Below the pieces are notes generated by a model. That model saw only the letters and a program-made list of their open reading frames with translations, was not told where the DNA came from and did no database searches. The position numbers and the translations under genes were made by a program. Positions 1 through 7,805 of a stretch of 16,795 nucleotides of DNA are shown piece by piece. Every line of letters starts with the position of its first letter. Within the stretch, counting starts at the first letter, position 1. The stretch is from NCBI GenBank assembly GCA_007131535.1, contig SLQI01000068.1, positions 1 to 16,795 on the forward strand, in the 5' to 3' direction. This stretch comes from Balneolales bacterium. Its GTDB lineage: Bacteria > Bacteroidota > Rhodothermia > Balneolales > Natronogracilivirgulaceae.

Positions 1-114
1 TCCCTCCACAAGCAACCTGTAACCAGCAACAGACGCCGTCTGGTCAATAGAAAATTTAGAATTGAACTCTGGTTAAATGTCATTTTTTGATCCCCCCATT
101 ATTAACAACCCCGG

Positions 115-123
115 TGTGGATAA
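115..123 (-). promoter_or_regulatory. Perfect DnaA box (TTATCCACA)
   Basis: The + strand reads TGTGGATAA, the exact reverse complement of the high-affinity E. coli R1-type box. A one-mismatch box (TTACCCACA) in the same orientation starts 21 bp further on, at 136-144. Confidence 0.6.
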
Positions 124-232
124 AACCGCACAAGTTGTGGGTAACCTCCTTCTGATAATCGCAAGTGATACTTTTCCTTTTTTCTGAACATCAATATTCC
201 GCTATACACATTTTTCCCCGTTAGCAACTTGC

Positions 233-241
233 TGTGAATAA
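233..241 (-). promoter_or_regulatory. DnaA box (TTATTCACA)
   Basis: The + strand reads TGTGAATAA, which fits TTWTNCACA exactly on the - strand. It is the middle of three exact matches within 171 bp. Confidence 0.5.
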
Positions 242-276
242 TAGTTCACCTGATTTTATGTGTGAATCATGATGTT

Positions 277-285
277 TGTGAATAA
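277..285 (-). promoter_or_regulatory. DnaA box (TTATTCACA)
   Basis: This is a second copy of TGTGAATAA on the + strand. It follows a one-mismatch box at 261-269 by 16 bp in the same orientation. Confidence 0.5.
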
Positions 286-562
286 CTCCGAGCCAAAATT
301 TCTAAAGTCCTGAAAAATATGAGCGAGTTATAAACATAGTTTTCCACTAAACGCTACCCGAAAACAAGCTCCCGTTGAAATATGTTTCTATCCACATTTC
401 CACAGCCCCTACGACTACTCCTACACATAAAAAAAACTTGTTCTATATGAATCCTTCCGGTGGAAAACTGTTAATGGAATACTGATTTTGATCAGAATAA
501 ATAAAAAAAGAAGAGTGAAGTTTAATTTCCTTCCGTAAAGCAGCTGTCGTATTTTTCAGATT

Positions 563-1564
563 ATGAAGAAATCCTATACCTATAAAGATGCCGGCGTTGA
601 TATCAAGGCCGGCGAAGAATTGGTTGATTCAATTAAAGATTTAACCCGGCAGACACATACACCTAATGTAATCGGGTCTATCGGCGGATTCGGCGGGATG
701 TTCCGGGCAGATTTTAAAGACTACGAAAACCCGGTGCTGGTGAGCAGTGTTGACGGAGTCGGGACGAAACTCATTGTAGCTTTCAAAGCCGGGAAGTACG
801 ACACCGTAGGCCAGGATCTGGTAAACCATTGCGTAAACGATATAGCCGTCTGTGGCGCCGAACCTTTATTTTTTCTGGATTACTTTTCCACCGGGAAACT
901 GGAGCAGCATACAGGCTACGAAGTAGTAAAAGGTTTTGCCCAGGCGTGCAAAGAAAACGGATGCGCACTCATAGGAGGCGAAACAGCTGAAATGCCGGAT
1001 ATCTACAAACCCGGCGAATTTGATCTCGCCGGTACCATAGTCGGGGTAGTGGATCAGAATAAGATTATAGATGGCAGCGCTATAAAAAAAGGTGATGTGC
1101 TGCTCGGCTTCCGGAGTACCGGTTTACACACCAACGGGTATTCTCTGGCCCGCCGGGTTCTGTTTGATCAGTTTACCCTGGATGATCAACCGGATGGACT
1201 TGATCGAACTATTGGTGAAGAACTGCTGCAGATCCATCGGTCTTACCTCCCGTTAATTTCCCGATTAAAACAAGTAGATGGAGTTCATGGGTTCGCGCAT
1301 ATCACCGGAGGCGGTATTCCGGGTAATGTTAAACGGCTACTGAAGGATGACCAGAAAGCTGTTGTAAACTGGCAAGCCTGGGAGCGGCCCGCTATCTTCA
1401 ATCTGATCCAACAAACCGGTAATGTACCGGAAGAAGATATGCAGTCAAGTTTTAATCTCGGTATAGGTCTGGTTGTTGCAGCCGACCCGAAAGCAATTGA
1501 TACCATCAAAAATTCCGACGTAATATCCGACGAACCGGTTTTTGAAATCGGAAGAGTAGAGTAA
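563..1564 (+). CDS. purM: Phosphoribosylformylglycinamidine cyclo-ligase (AIR synthetase)
   Basis: This enzyme closes the imidazole ring in de novo purine synthesis, converting FGAM to AIR with ATP in the cytoplasm. The 333-residue length is close to the usual 340-350. Family motifs are intact: the N-terminal DAGVDI (9-14), DGVGTK (64-69) in the nucleotide-binding half, GGETAEMPDIY (138-148), HITGGGIPGN (246-255) and FNLGIGLVV (297-305). The ATG at 563 is chosen because the following MKKSYTYKDAGVDI matches the normal start of the family. No Shine-Dalgarno sequence is visible upstream, as is common in Bacteroidota. It is the first gene after the DnaA-box-rich region. Other purine genes are not adjacent. 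Confidence 0.97.
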   Translation: MKKSYTYKDAGVDIKAGEELVDSIKDLTRQTHTPNVIGSIGGFGGMFRADFKDYENPVLVSSVDGVGTKLIVAFKAGKYDTVGQDLVNHCVNDIAVCGAEPLFFLDYFSTGKLEQHTGYEVVKGFAQACKENGCALIGGETAEMPDIYKPGEFDLAGTIVGVVDQNKIIDGSAIKKGDVLLGFRSTGLHTNGYSLARRVLFDQFTLDDQPDGLDRTIGEELLQIHRSYLPLISRLKQVDGVHGFAHITGGGIPGNVKRLLKDDQKAVVNWQAWERPAIFNLIQQTGNVPEEDMQSSFNLGIGLVVAADPKAIDTIKNSDVISDEPVFEIGRVE

Positions 1565-1629
1565 TTGTTTGATGTTTATCTGCGGAACCACTAACATCTA
1601 ATCCATCAAACCACCAAACAATGTAAATT

Positions 1630-1998
1630 ATGCCGGAAGTACATCTGTTACGTATCGCTCACGGACGAAGCGGTGATAAAGGAGACGCCAGCAATGTAGG
1701 TATTATCGCCCGCCATCCCGATCTTTATCCTTTTTTAAAAGAGAAGCTGACCACCGAAGTCGTCAAGGAACACATGAAGCATATTTGCAAGGGCAAGGTG
1801 GAGCGGTATGAACTTCCCAATTTAGGAGCGTTGAATTTTCTTTTGCATGAAAGTTTGGGTGGGGGAGGCACGGTATCCCTGAAACTTGATGCCCAGGGAA
1901 AAACACATGCCTCCATGCTGCTTCGGATGAAACTGGATGTTCCGCAAGATTTAATTGATAAAGCGGATCAAACCCGCAAGGCGGAACAACTCAGTTAA
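1630..1998 (+). CDS. Stand-alone AtuA ferredoxin-like domain protein
   Basis: This 122-residue protein matches the C-terminal ferredoxin-like domain of AtuA/DUF1446 proteins, known from acyclic terpene utilisation. The family signature is visible: an N-terminal AHGRSGDKGDASN segment (residues 10-22, with IIAR after it), then RYELPNLGALNFLL (around 58-71), LGGGGTVSLKLDAQGK and a closing LLRMKLDVP. The larger N-terminal AtuA domain is absent here and no partner is encoded nearby, so this is a free-standing single-domain version. It lies 65 bp after purM on the same strand. Its last 8 bases overlap the 3' end of the convergent DUF2911 gene. No catalytic role can be assigned from sequence alone. 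Confidence 0.85.
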   Translation: MPEVHLLRIAHGRSGDKGDASNVGIIARHPDLYPFLKEKLTTEVVKEHMKHICKGKVERYELPNLGALNFLLHESLGGGGTVSLKLDAQGKTHASMLLRMKLDVPQDLIDKADQTRKAEQLS

Positions 1999-2527
1999 CG
2001 CTGATCGGAAGTTCTACCCGCGTATCTTCCCACCGCAGAACCAGATTTGCACCATCACTGGTTTCCTCAAAGTCGATATTCAGTGGCTCCCACTGATCTT
2101 CCGTTTGCCGGGGCTCAGTTTCAACCCGTAGTACATCAGCATCGGGATTGTAACTGAAGGCACCCCATTGACCCAGTTCTTCATTCAGGATGATCGTCCA
2201 GGCTTCCTCTCCCGGAATGGTAAAGACCGAATACATTCCGGATTCCACACGTTGGCCGTCGATCATCACCTCGGTATCGAAATAGATTTGAGTCGCCTCG
2301 TTGGCACCGGTACGCCAGATTTCATCAAAGGGTACCAGCTCTCCGAAAATAATGCGGTCCCGCATTAAAGGCTGACCATACACTACCTTCATATAGGTAT
2401 CATCCACCGCGGTCTGCGAAATAGCCACCGGACTCTCTCTGGGGTCCGGTGCATCCTGAGCAAATCCCTGAGAAGTAAAAATTGCCGCAATAATCACAGA
2501 AAGTACAACTGCTTTAATTGCCATCAT
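1991..2527 (-). CDS. Exported DUF2911 family protein
   Basis: This 178-residue protein has an N-terminal signal peptide: a short basic start, a hydrophobic core and a likely cleavage near GFA-QDA after residue 23, giving a periplasmic mature protein. The mature part carries the DUF2911 pattern: SP.A..SQT..D..M.VVYGQP..R.R.IFG.LVPFDEIWRTGANEAT, followed by GMYSVFTIPGEEAWTIILN. Function is unknown; the family is common in Bacteroidota and relatives. The start has two consecutive ATG codons (2527 and 2524), and either could be used. It lies 139 bp downstream of a methyltransferase gene on the same strand, and its stop region overlaps the convergent AtuA-like gene by 8 bp. Confidence 0.88.
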   Translation of the reverse strand: MMAIKAVVLSVIIAAIFTSQGFAQDAPDPRESPVAISQTAVDDTYMKVVYGQPLMRDRIIFGELVPFDEIWRTGANEATQIYFDTEVMIDGQRVESGMYSVFTIPGEEAWTIILNEELGQWGAFSYNPDADVLRVETEPRQTEDQWEPLNIDFEETSDGANLVLRWEDTRVELPISVN

Positions 2528-2666
2528 AATTGCCTTTGATTGGGTTTGGGTTTACAGTTGTGATAAATCTTTCGTCTGAACAAACTACCTCGTTTAAGGT
2601 TGTAATAACCTGCCGTTTCCACAAATCACAACACATTAACGTCGATAGAAAGACTGTGATTTTAAA

Positions 2667-3221
2667 TCATTTACTCCCGAAGGCCTCATAAATGCACATT
2701 GGCGGAATGTTGCGGTATTCCGTTTCGAGCTTAACATCACTGAACGTCTTTTCCAGAAACGGTTTCAGGTGTTTTGAAGTCTGATAGGCGATAAAGGTTC
2801 CATCCTCACCCAGAAGATCCAGAGTTTTAGTCAGAAGCTCTTCCCGCACATCCGGTTCGAGAAACGAGAAGGGAATGCCGGAAATAATATGATCGGCTTT
2901 CGGAATGTGTTCATTTGTGGCGATCTCATCCACCTTTTCGGCGGTATCCCTGTACACTTTTAGCCGCGGGTCATCGATCTGATTCAGCTGATTGATAAAA
3001 TCTTCGTTCGTTTCAATCACGATCAATGTACTCTCTTTGTGGATTGCTTTTAGCAATGGTTTAGTGATCACCCCATCACCCGGGCCGTATTCTATAACTG
3101 TTACCGGCCGGTCGGTAACGACGCGACGTATAACTTGATTAACGGTAAACTTTGAGGAAGGCGTTACCGAGGCCACGTTTTTATCCCGGAAAAAGTTTTT
3201 AATGTAATTAAGCGTACCCAT
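2667..3221 (-). CDS. Class I SAM-dependent methyltransferase, COG3963 (phospholipid N-methyltransferase)-like
   Basis: The 184-residue protein has the Rossmann-type SAM-binding motif I VIEYGPGDGVIT (residues 43-54) and an acidic residue at the end of the next strand (VIETNEDF). It then has an SGIPFSFL segment where an amino-methyltransferase would have its motif IV, and a C-terminal IPPMCIYEAF. That combination, including the conserved N/I-PP-x-x-Y near the end, resembles the COG3963 phospholipid N-methyltransferase group and more distantly rRNA adenine dimethylases. The substrate cannot be decided from sequence. There is no membrane segment or signal peptide. It follows uvrB by 56 bp on the same strand, so the two may be co-transcribed. 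Confidence 0.75.
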   Translation of the reverse strand: MGTLNYIKNFFRDKNVASVTPSSKFTVNQVIRRVVTDRPVTVIEYGPGDGVITKPLLKAIHKESTLIVIETNEDFINQLNQIDDPRLKVYRDTAEKVDEIATNEHIPKADHIISGIPFSFLEPDVREELLTKTLDLLGEDGTFIAYQTSKHLKPFLEKTFSDVKLETEYRNIPPMCIYEAFGSK

Positions 3222-3277
3222 TAGAAATAATTTTTTATTGGTTGGATTTAATTGATAAAGAATTCACCTATTTACGT

Positions 3278-5323
3278 CTACATCTCTTCAATTTTTTCGA
3301 TCTGATCACGGATCCGTGCCGCTTCCTCAAATTCAAGGTTTTTGGCGGCGGTATGCATTGATTCCCGAAGGTGTTCCAGCAATTGGTTTTTGTCTTTGAA
3401 GACCACTTCCTTCATGGCCGGTGCCGCTTTGTAATGAATGCCATCTTCAGCCACCTTTATAGCTTCAAGTGTTTCATCTTCCGGCATCTCTTCACCGTCA
3501 GCCTCAAACTCCTGGGTAGATATGAGGGCCGGATCCACCAGCGGCTTAAGTTCTTTTTGAATTGTAGTCGGGGTGATTCCGTGCTTTTCGTTGTATTCCT
3601 GCTGGATTTTGCGCCGGCGTTCGGTTTCATCTATCAGCTTCTGCATGCTTTTGGTGATTCTATCCGCATACAGAATAACTTTGCCATCCACATTACGGGC
3701 TGCCCGGCCGGCAATCTGAAACAGGGAGGTTTCCGACCGGAGAAAACCTTCCTTATCGGCATCGAGAATGGCGACCAGGCCCAGTTCCGGAATGTCGATA
3801 CCTTCCCGGAGCAGGTTTATACCTACCAGAACGTCGTAATCACCCCGGCGGAATTTGTACAGTACCTCCACACGTTCCAGGGCATCCAGCTCACTGTGCA
3901 TGTAGGCGGATTTAACTCCGAGATCTTTCAGATACTCCGATAATTCTTCGGCCATTCGCTTGGTCAGAGTCAAACATAAGACCCGCTGTTTTTGCTCAAC
4001 CCGCACCCGTGCTTGTTCTACCAGGTCATCTATTTGATCTTTCAGCGGACGCACTTCGATTTCCGGTTCCATCAATCCGGTAGGCCGCACAATTTGTTCC
4101 ACATAAACCCCTTCGGATTTTCGCAGTTCATAGTCCGACGGAGTAGCACTTACGAAAATACATTGATGTAATATCGATTCCCATTCCTGAAAAGTGAGCG
4201 GACGGTTATCCAATGCTGAAGGCAGTCGAAAACCGTGTTCCACCAGGGCTACTTTACGGGAGCGATCCCCGCCGTACATCGCTTCGATTTGCGGGATTGT
4301 CTGGTGAGATTCATCCACGACCATCAGAAAATCGTCTGGAAAGTAATCAAGCAGACAGTAAGGGCGCTCACCAGGTTTGCGGTTGGCCAGATAGCGGGAG
4401 TAGTTCTCGATGCCGGCACAATACCCGATTTCCTGCATCATCTCGATATCAAAAAGCGTGCGCTGCTCCAGGCGCTGAGCTTCCATAAATTTTTCTTCAT
4501 CCCGAAGCACTTCCAGCCGCCAATCCAGCTCTTCGCGGATCTGATCGATGGCGGTTTTCAATGTGTCTTTCGTGGTAACATAATGCGAGGCCGGATAGAT
4601 AGTGAACTGCTCCAGATCCTCCAGAATCTCCCCGGTGTCGGGATCAAATAGTTGAAGCGCTTCGATTTCATCCGCCCAGAATGTAATGCGCAGGGCGTGT
4701 TCGGAGTAGGCGGGTATCAGATCTACAACATCGCCCCGAACCCGGAATGTGGATCGTTTGAACTCGGTATCGTTGCGGGTGTAGTGCAAGTCAACCAAAT
4801 CATACAACAGCTTGTTACGGGATAATTCTTCTCCTACCTTGAGCTGAGTGACCAGTTTTTTGTATTCGCTGGGTGAGCCGATACCGTAAATACAACTGAC
4901 CGATGAGACAATGATCACATCGCTGCGTCCGGCAAGCAGTGAGCTGGTAGCCCGCAATCGGAGCCGCTGAATTTCTTCATTTATCGAAAGATCTTTCTCA
5001 ATATATTTATCCTGTGCCGCTATGTAAGCTTCCGGCTGATAGTAGTCGTAATAGGAAATAAAAAACTCTACGCAATTGTTCGGGAAAAAGTCCCGCAACT
5101 CCCGATAGAGTTGGGCTGCCAGTGTTTTGTTGTGGCTCATCACCAGGGTGGGTTTGCCGTGCTGCTCCACGACGGAGGCAATAGTCCGGGTTTTTCCGGA
5201 TCCGGTAATACCCAGCAGTGTCTGGAATGGTTCCTCTTGTTTAAGTCCGGTAACCAGCTCCTCAATGGCCTGGGGTTGATCCCCGGCCGGCGGATAAGGT
5301 GATACCAGTTCAAAATCTGACAT
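3278..5323 (-). CDS. uvrB: UvrABC excision nuclease subunit B
   Basis: UvrB is the damage-verifying helicase-like subunit of nucleotide excision repair. It is loaded by UvrA and then recruits UvrC. At 681 residues it is of normal size. Visible elements in order are Walker A GITGSGKT (38-45), the beta-hairpin segment YYDYYQPEAYI (91-101) that clamps one DNA strand, the Walker B-region MVVDESHQTIPQ, helicase motifs V and VI near GINLLREGIDIPELGLV and FQIAGRAARN, and a C-terminal UVR coiled-coil motif (roughly 640-680) that binds UvrC. The start MSDFELVSPYPPAGDQPQAI is typical of the family. It is divergent from tyrA across a 147 bp gap that contains an AGTACC-N7-GGTACT inverted repeat, a possible operator. 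Confidence 0.98.
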   Translation of the reverse strand: MSDFELVSPYPPAGDQPQAIEELVTGLKQEEPFQTLLGITGSGKTRTIASVVEQHGKPTLVMSHNKTLAAQLYRELRDFFPNNCVEFFISYYDYYQPEAYIAAQDKYIEKDLSINEEIQRLRLRATSSLLAGRSDVIIVSSVSCIYGIGSPSEYKKLVTQLKVGEELSRNKLLYDLVDLHYTRNDTEFKRSTFRVRGDVVDLIPAYSEHALRITFWADEIEALQLFDPDTGEILEDLEQFTIYPASHYVTTKDTLKTAIDQIREELDWRLEVLRDEEKFMEAQRLEQRTLFDIEMMQEIGYCAGIENYSRYLANRKPGERPYCLLDYFPDDFLMVVDESHQTIPQIEAMYGGDRSRKVALVEHGFRLPSALDNRPLTFQEWESILHQCIFVSATPSDYELRKSEGVYVEQIVRPTGLMEPEIEVRPLKDQIDDLVEQARVRVEQKQRVLCLTLTKRMAEELSEYLKDLGVKSAYMHSELDALERVEVLYKFRRGDYDVLVGINLLREGIDIPELGLVAILDADKEGFLRSETSLFQIAGRAARNVDGKVILYADRITKSMQKLIDETERRRKIQQEYNEKHGITPTTIQKELKPLVDPALISTQEFEADGEEMPEDETLEAIKVAEDGIHYKAAPAMKEVVFKDKNQLLEHLRESMHTAAKNLEFEEAARIRDQIEKIEEM

Positions 5324-5400
5324 AAAATTTATTGCAAGCTAATCGGTTGGATTAATTAACCCGGTAACATTCAGCGGAAAAACGGGTCGGATAAAAGGTG

Positions 5401-5419
5401 AGTACCTAATAGCGGTACT
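5401..5419. promoter_or_regulatory. Inverted repeat AGTACC-N7-GGTACT in the uvrB/tyrA divergent gap
   Basis: Two perfect 6-base arms (5401-5406 and 5414-5419) are separated by 7 bases. The site sits 78-96 bp upstream of the uvrB start and 52-70 bp upstream of the tyrA start, so it could be a binding site for a dimeric regulator. It does not match the known LexA forms (CTGT-N8-ACAG, GAAC-N4-GTTC, or the cyanobacterial AGTAC-N4 type with shorter spacing). Any SOS link is therefore speculative. Confidence 0.3.
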
Positions 5420-5470
5420 GATTCGGAAATACATATCAAACCTATACTACAACGCAGGCAATCAGTAAAG

Positions 5471-6607
5471 ATGACAAACTCCGAAGAAAGTTTGCGGGAT
5501 CACCGGATACGCATTGATGAAATCGACCGGCAAATCCTCAAGCTCCTTAAAGAACGCAACGATATTTCCGGAAAGGTTAGCCGGACCAAAATAGAACACC
5601 GGCTGCCTATTTATGTGGCCAACCGGGAGGATGATAAAGTACGAAGTTTCCGGGAGGCTGCAGAAGAAACCGGTATCGATCCGGACTGGGCGGAAGATTT
5701 TCTTCGGATGATCATGAGTTCTTCGCGAGCCAGCCAATCTTTGGCTCAATTTCCACGAGCTACCGATAAACCTAAGCATGTGGTTCTCGTCGGCGGAAAA
5801 GGAGGAATGGGCAAGTTGTATGGAGAGGTATTCGAAGCCAGCGATCACCGAATTACCTCACTCGACAAAGAAGATTGGAACCAGGCTGAATCGATACTCA
5901 GCCAGGCGGATTTGGTGATCATTACCGTACCCATAAAAGTTACGCGGGAAGTTATTGACCGGGTTGTTCCCTATCTCAAAAAGGATACGATACTGGCCGA
6001 CTTCACCAGTAATAAGGCTTATGTACTGGATCACATGGTTTCAGCTCACAAAGGGCCGGTGGTCGGTTTTCACCCTATGCACGGACCGGATGTGGCGAAT
6101 CTGTCAAAACAGTTAATGATGGTTTGTCCGGGCCGGGATAAAAAGCAATGGCAGTGGCTTTTAGATCAGTTTGAACTGTGGGGTATGCGCATAAAGGAAG
6201 TGGAGCCGGAAAAACACGATCAGGCCATGAATCTGATACAGGGTCTGCGCCACTTTGTAGCGCTGTTACATGGCTCGTTTATGAAAGAGTATGATCTGGA
6301 TCCCGGTGAGATTACCGATTTTTCCAGTCCGGTCTACCGAGCCGAATTAATGATGACCGGCCGGATTTTCGCTCAGGATGCCGAACTGTATGCCGATATT
6401 GTATTTGCCAACTTCGAACGGCGGACACTATTGGTAGAGTTTTTTGAGCATCACTCAAAATTGGCGGATCTGGTAAAGCAAGGGGATCGGGAAGGTTTCA
6501 TCCGGGAATTCCGGGAAATTGCCGAATACTTCGGGGATTTTGCGCCACAGGCGCTGAGGGAAAGTTCGTACCTGATAAATCGACTGGCCGACCGCTTTTC
6601 GGTTTAA
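5471..6607 (+). CDS. tyrA: Fused chorismate mutase / prephenate dehydrogenase (T-protein)
   Basis: This bifunctional enzyme converts chorismate to prephenate and then, with NAD, to 4-hydroxyphenylpyruvate for tyrosine. The N-terminal ~90 residues are an AroQ-type chorismate mutase (LRDHRIRIDEIDRQILKLL, then GKVSRTK and LPIYVANRE). Residues 103 onward are the dehydrogenase: VVLVGGKGGMGKLYGEVF is the nucleotide-binding loop, GFHPMHGPD carries the catalytic His (H201, aligned with E. coli T-protein H197), and QGLRHFVALLHG holds a second conserved His (H261). SSPVYRAELMMTGRIFAQDAELYADI also tracks the enteric enzyme. Length 378 compares with 373 in E. coli. This enteric-style fusion order is unexpected in the Bacteroidota group. 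It is convergent with the histidine kinase, with a 16 bp gap. Confidence 0.93.
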   Translation: MTNSEESLRDHRIRIDEIDRQILKLLKERNDISGKVSRTKIEHRLPIYVANREDDKVRSFREAAEETGIDPDWAEDFLRMIMSSSRASQSLAQFPRATDKPKHVVLVGGKGGMGKLYGEVFEASDHRITSLDKEDWNQAESILSQADLVIITVPIKVTREVIDRVVPYLKKDTILADFTSNKAYVLDHMVSAHKGPVVGFHPMHGPDVANLSKQLMMVCPGRDKKQWQWLLDQFELWGMRIKEVEPEKHDQAMNLIQGLRHFVALLHGSFMKEYDLDPGEITDFSSPVYRAELMMTGRIFAQDAELYADIVFANFERRTLLVEFFEHHSKLADLVKQGDREGFIREFREIAEYFGDFAPQALRESSYLINRLADRFSV

Positions 6608-6623
6608 TAAAGAAGAGGCGGTT

Positions 6624-7805
6624 TTAGAATTTGACCTTGGTCAGCGGCAGGTTCAGATAAAACATGGAACCTTTGCTTTCCTCACTTTCCACCGTCAGTG
6701 ATCCCTTGAACATTCGGGTGAGGTAGGAGCTTACGAATAGGCCGAGTCCGGTAGACTTTTCTCCCCGGGTACCTTGCCGCTGAAGTTTTTGAAACGGCTC
6801 AAAAATCTCATTGATCCGGGATTCCGGAATACCGATGCCGTTATCCTGTATGCTTACCCGGGCTGTCCCTTTATCATGAGTAAGTTGAACGTTGATATTA
6901 CCATCATACCGGGTGTATTTAATGGCATTGCTCAGCAGATTGAAAATGATGCGCTTGGCTTTAGGCACATCTACTTCCACATGCAGAGGTTTTTCACTGC
7001 GGATTAATTTCAACTGCTGTCCCTTATTTAAAGCCGGACCCTGCATTACATCGCATACTTCCTGGACCACCCAGTTAAGGTCCACTTTCACAAGGTTCAG
7101 GTCTATGCGCTTCAGCTCGAGCATAGCGATCTCATTGAGCTGATCCACCAGATCCGAGATATTTCCAATGCCCTTGTTAATCTGCAGATGATACTCCTCA
7201 AGTTCATGCGCATTCTGGTCGGTATTGAGGCAGTTTTCCATCAATTCCAGATAACCTTTAACCGCATTGAGGGGGGAGCGCAGATCGTGAGTAGTAAGGC
7301 TGAGGATATTGTTGTTAAAATTTATAGCCTGCTCAAGCTGCTTTTGCTTTTTGGTGATCTTTTCATTTTGGAATTGCAGCTTTGCCGTTTTATCCGCCAA
7401 CTCAAGTTCTTTACCGGCCAGTTGCGCGTAGGCATCTACAAGTTCTTCATAAAAGCCGGAATGCGAATTGGGCTTGCGTAAAGCAATATATCCAACTACA
7501 TGATCCAGATGATAAATCGGATGAATGCTGTGCGGATAATCGGGATGGGGGATACCACTGAACACATCATTTTCTGCCTCTGCTGAAAGAGGGAGGGGTA
7601 CCGGCATCGAACCCGATACAGCAAGGGGTACATCTTCCTCAGCAGAGAGTATTATACATCCACCGGATGCGGAGGTTCGGTGGCACAACTCCTCGATAAG
7701 CTTTTGAAGCTTATTTAGAGGTTTTGCGTCACGAACTTCTACAGCCTTAGTTGTCTTAAGTCTGTTCCCCGATAATCGAGGAGAATTCGTAGCCTCAGAT
7801 AACAT
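6624..7805 (-). CDS. Soluble orphan sensor histidine kinase
   Basis: This 393-residue kinase has no transmembrane segment or signal peptide, so it should sense a cytoplasmic cue or a partner protein. Residues ~30-130 look like a small GAF-type sensor (GGCIILSAEEDVPLAVSG, HVVGYIALRKP). A predicted coiled coil follows (~130-165), then a HisKA domain with phospho-acceptor H173 in LTTHDLRSPLNAVKGYLELM. The HATPase domain has the N box FNLLSNAIKYT (288-298), G1 DNGIGI (321-326), F box EPF (336-338) and G2 STGLGL (351-356), so it should be catalytically competent. No response regulator is encoded next to it. Its upstream region (7806-8176) is long and very AT-rich. The input signal is unknown. Confidence 0.92.
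   Translation of the reverse strand: MLSEATNSPRLSGNRLKTTKAVEVRDAKPLNKLQKLIEELCHRTSASGGCIILSAEEDVPLAVSGSMPVPLPLSAEAENDVFSGIPHPDYPHSIHPIYHLDHVVGYIALRKPNSHSGFYEELVDAYAQLAGKELELADKTAKLQFQNEKITKKQKQLEQAINFNNNILSLTTHDLRSPLNAVKGYLELMENCLNTDQNAHELEEYHLQINKGIGNISDLVDQLNEIAMLELKRIDLNLVKVDLNWVVQEVCDVMQGPALNKGQQLKLIRSEKPLHVEVDVPKAKRIIFNLLSNAIKYTRYDGNINVQLTHDKGTARVSIQDNGIGIPESRINEIFEPFQKLQRQGTRGEKSTGLGLFVSSYLTRMFKGSLTVESEESKGSMFYLNLPLTKVKF

Larger units (their letters stand above)
1..562. other. Gene-free region with candidate replication origin (DnaA-box cluster plus AT-rich tract)
   Basis: No convincing coding frame is seen. Against the DnaA consensus TTWTNCACA there are three exact 9-mers: 115-123 (the perfect TTATCCACA, - strand), 233-241 and 277-285 (both TTATTCACA, - strand). 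One-mismatch copies lie at 136-144 and 261-269 (-), 202-210, 328-336, 340-348, 388-396 and 396-404 (+), and 459-467 (-). The boxes at 115 and 136 are spaced 21 bp in the same orientation, about two helical turns. An AT-rich stretch follows: 481-540 is about 27% G+C by hand count and could be the unwinding element. This box-cluster plus AT-rich arrangement is the classic bacterial oriC architecture. dnaA is not in the window, so the call is inference. The region also serves as the purM upstream region. Confidence 0.55.

Noticed and set aside
1567..1611. Inverted repeat GTTTGATG / CATCAAAC between purM and the AtuA-like gene
   Set aside because: The arms are only 8 bases with a 29-base loop and no T run follows. 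It resembles the low-complexity spacer sequence common in this group and is not a convincing terminator or operator.
2558..2631. TTGTGAT / ATCACAA arms upstream of the DUF2911 gene
   Set aside because: They are separated by 60 bases, so a hairpin or single operator is unlikely. No known regulator site matches.
3371..3943. Long antisense open frame (190 codons) within uvrB
   Set aside because: It lies fully opposite the unmistakable uvrB coding sequence and has no family motif, so it is a shadow frame.
6591..6625. ACCGC / GCGGT pair at the tyrA-kinase convergent junction, followed by a short T run
   Set aside because: A 5-base stem with a loop of over 20 bases is too weak to call a terminator, although a bidirectional stop would be expected there.
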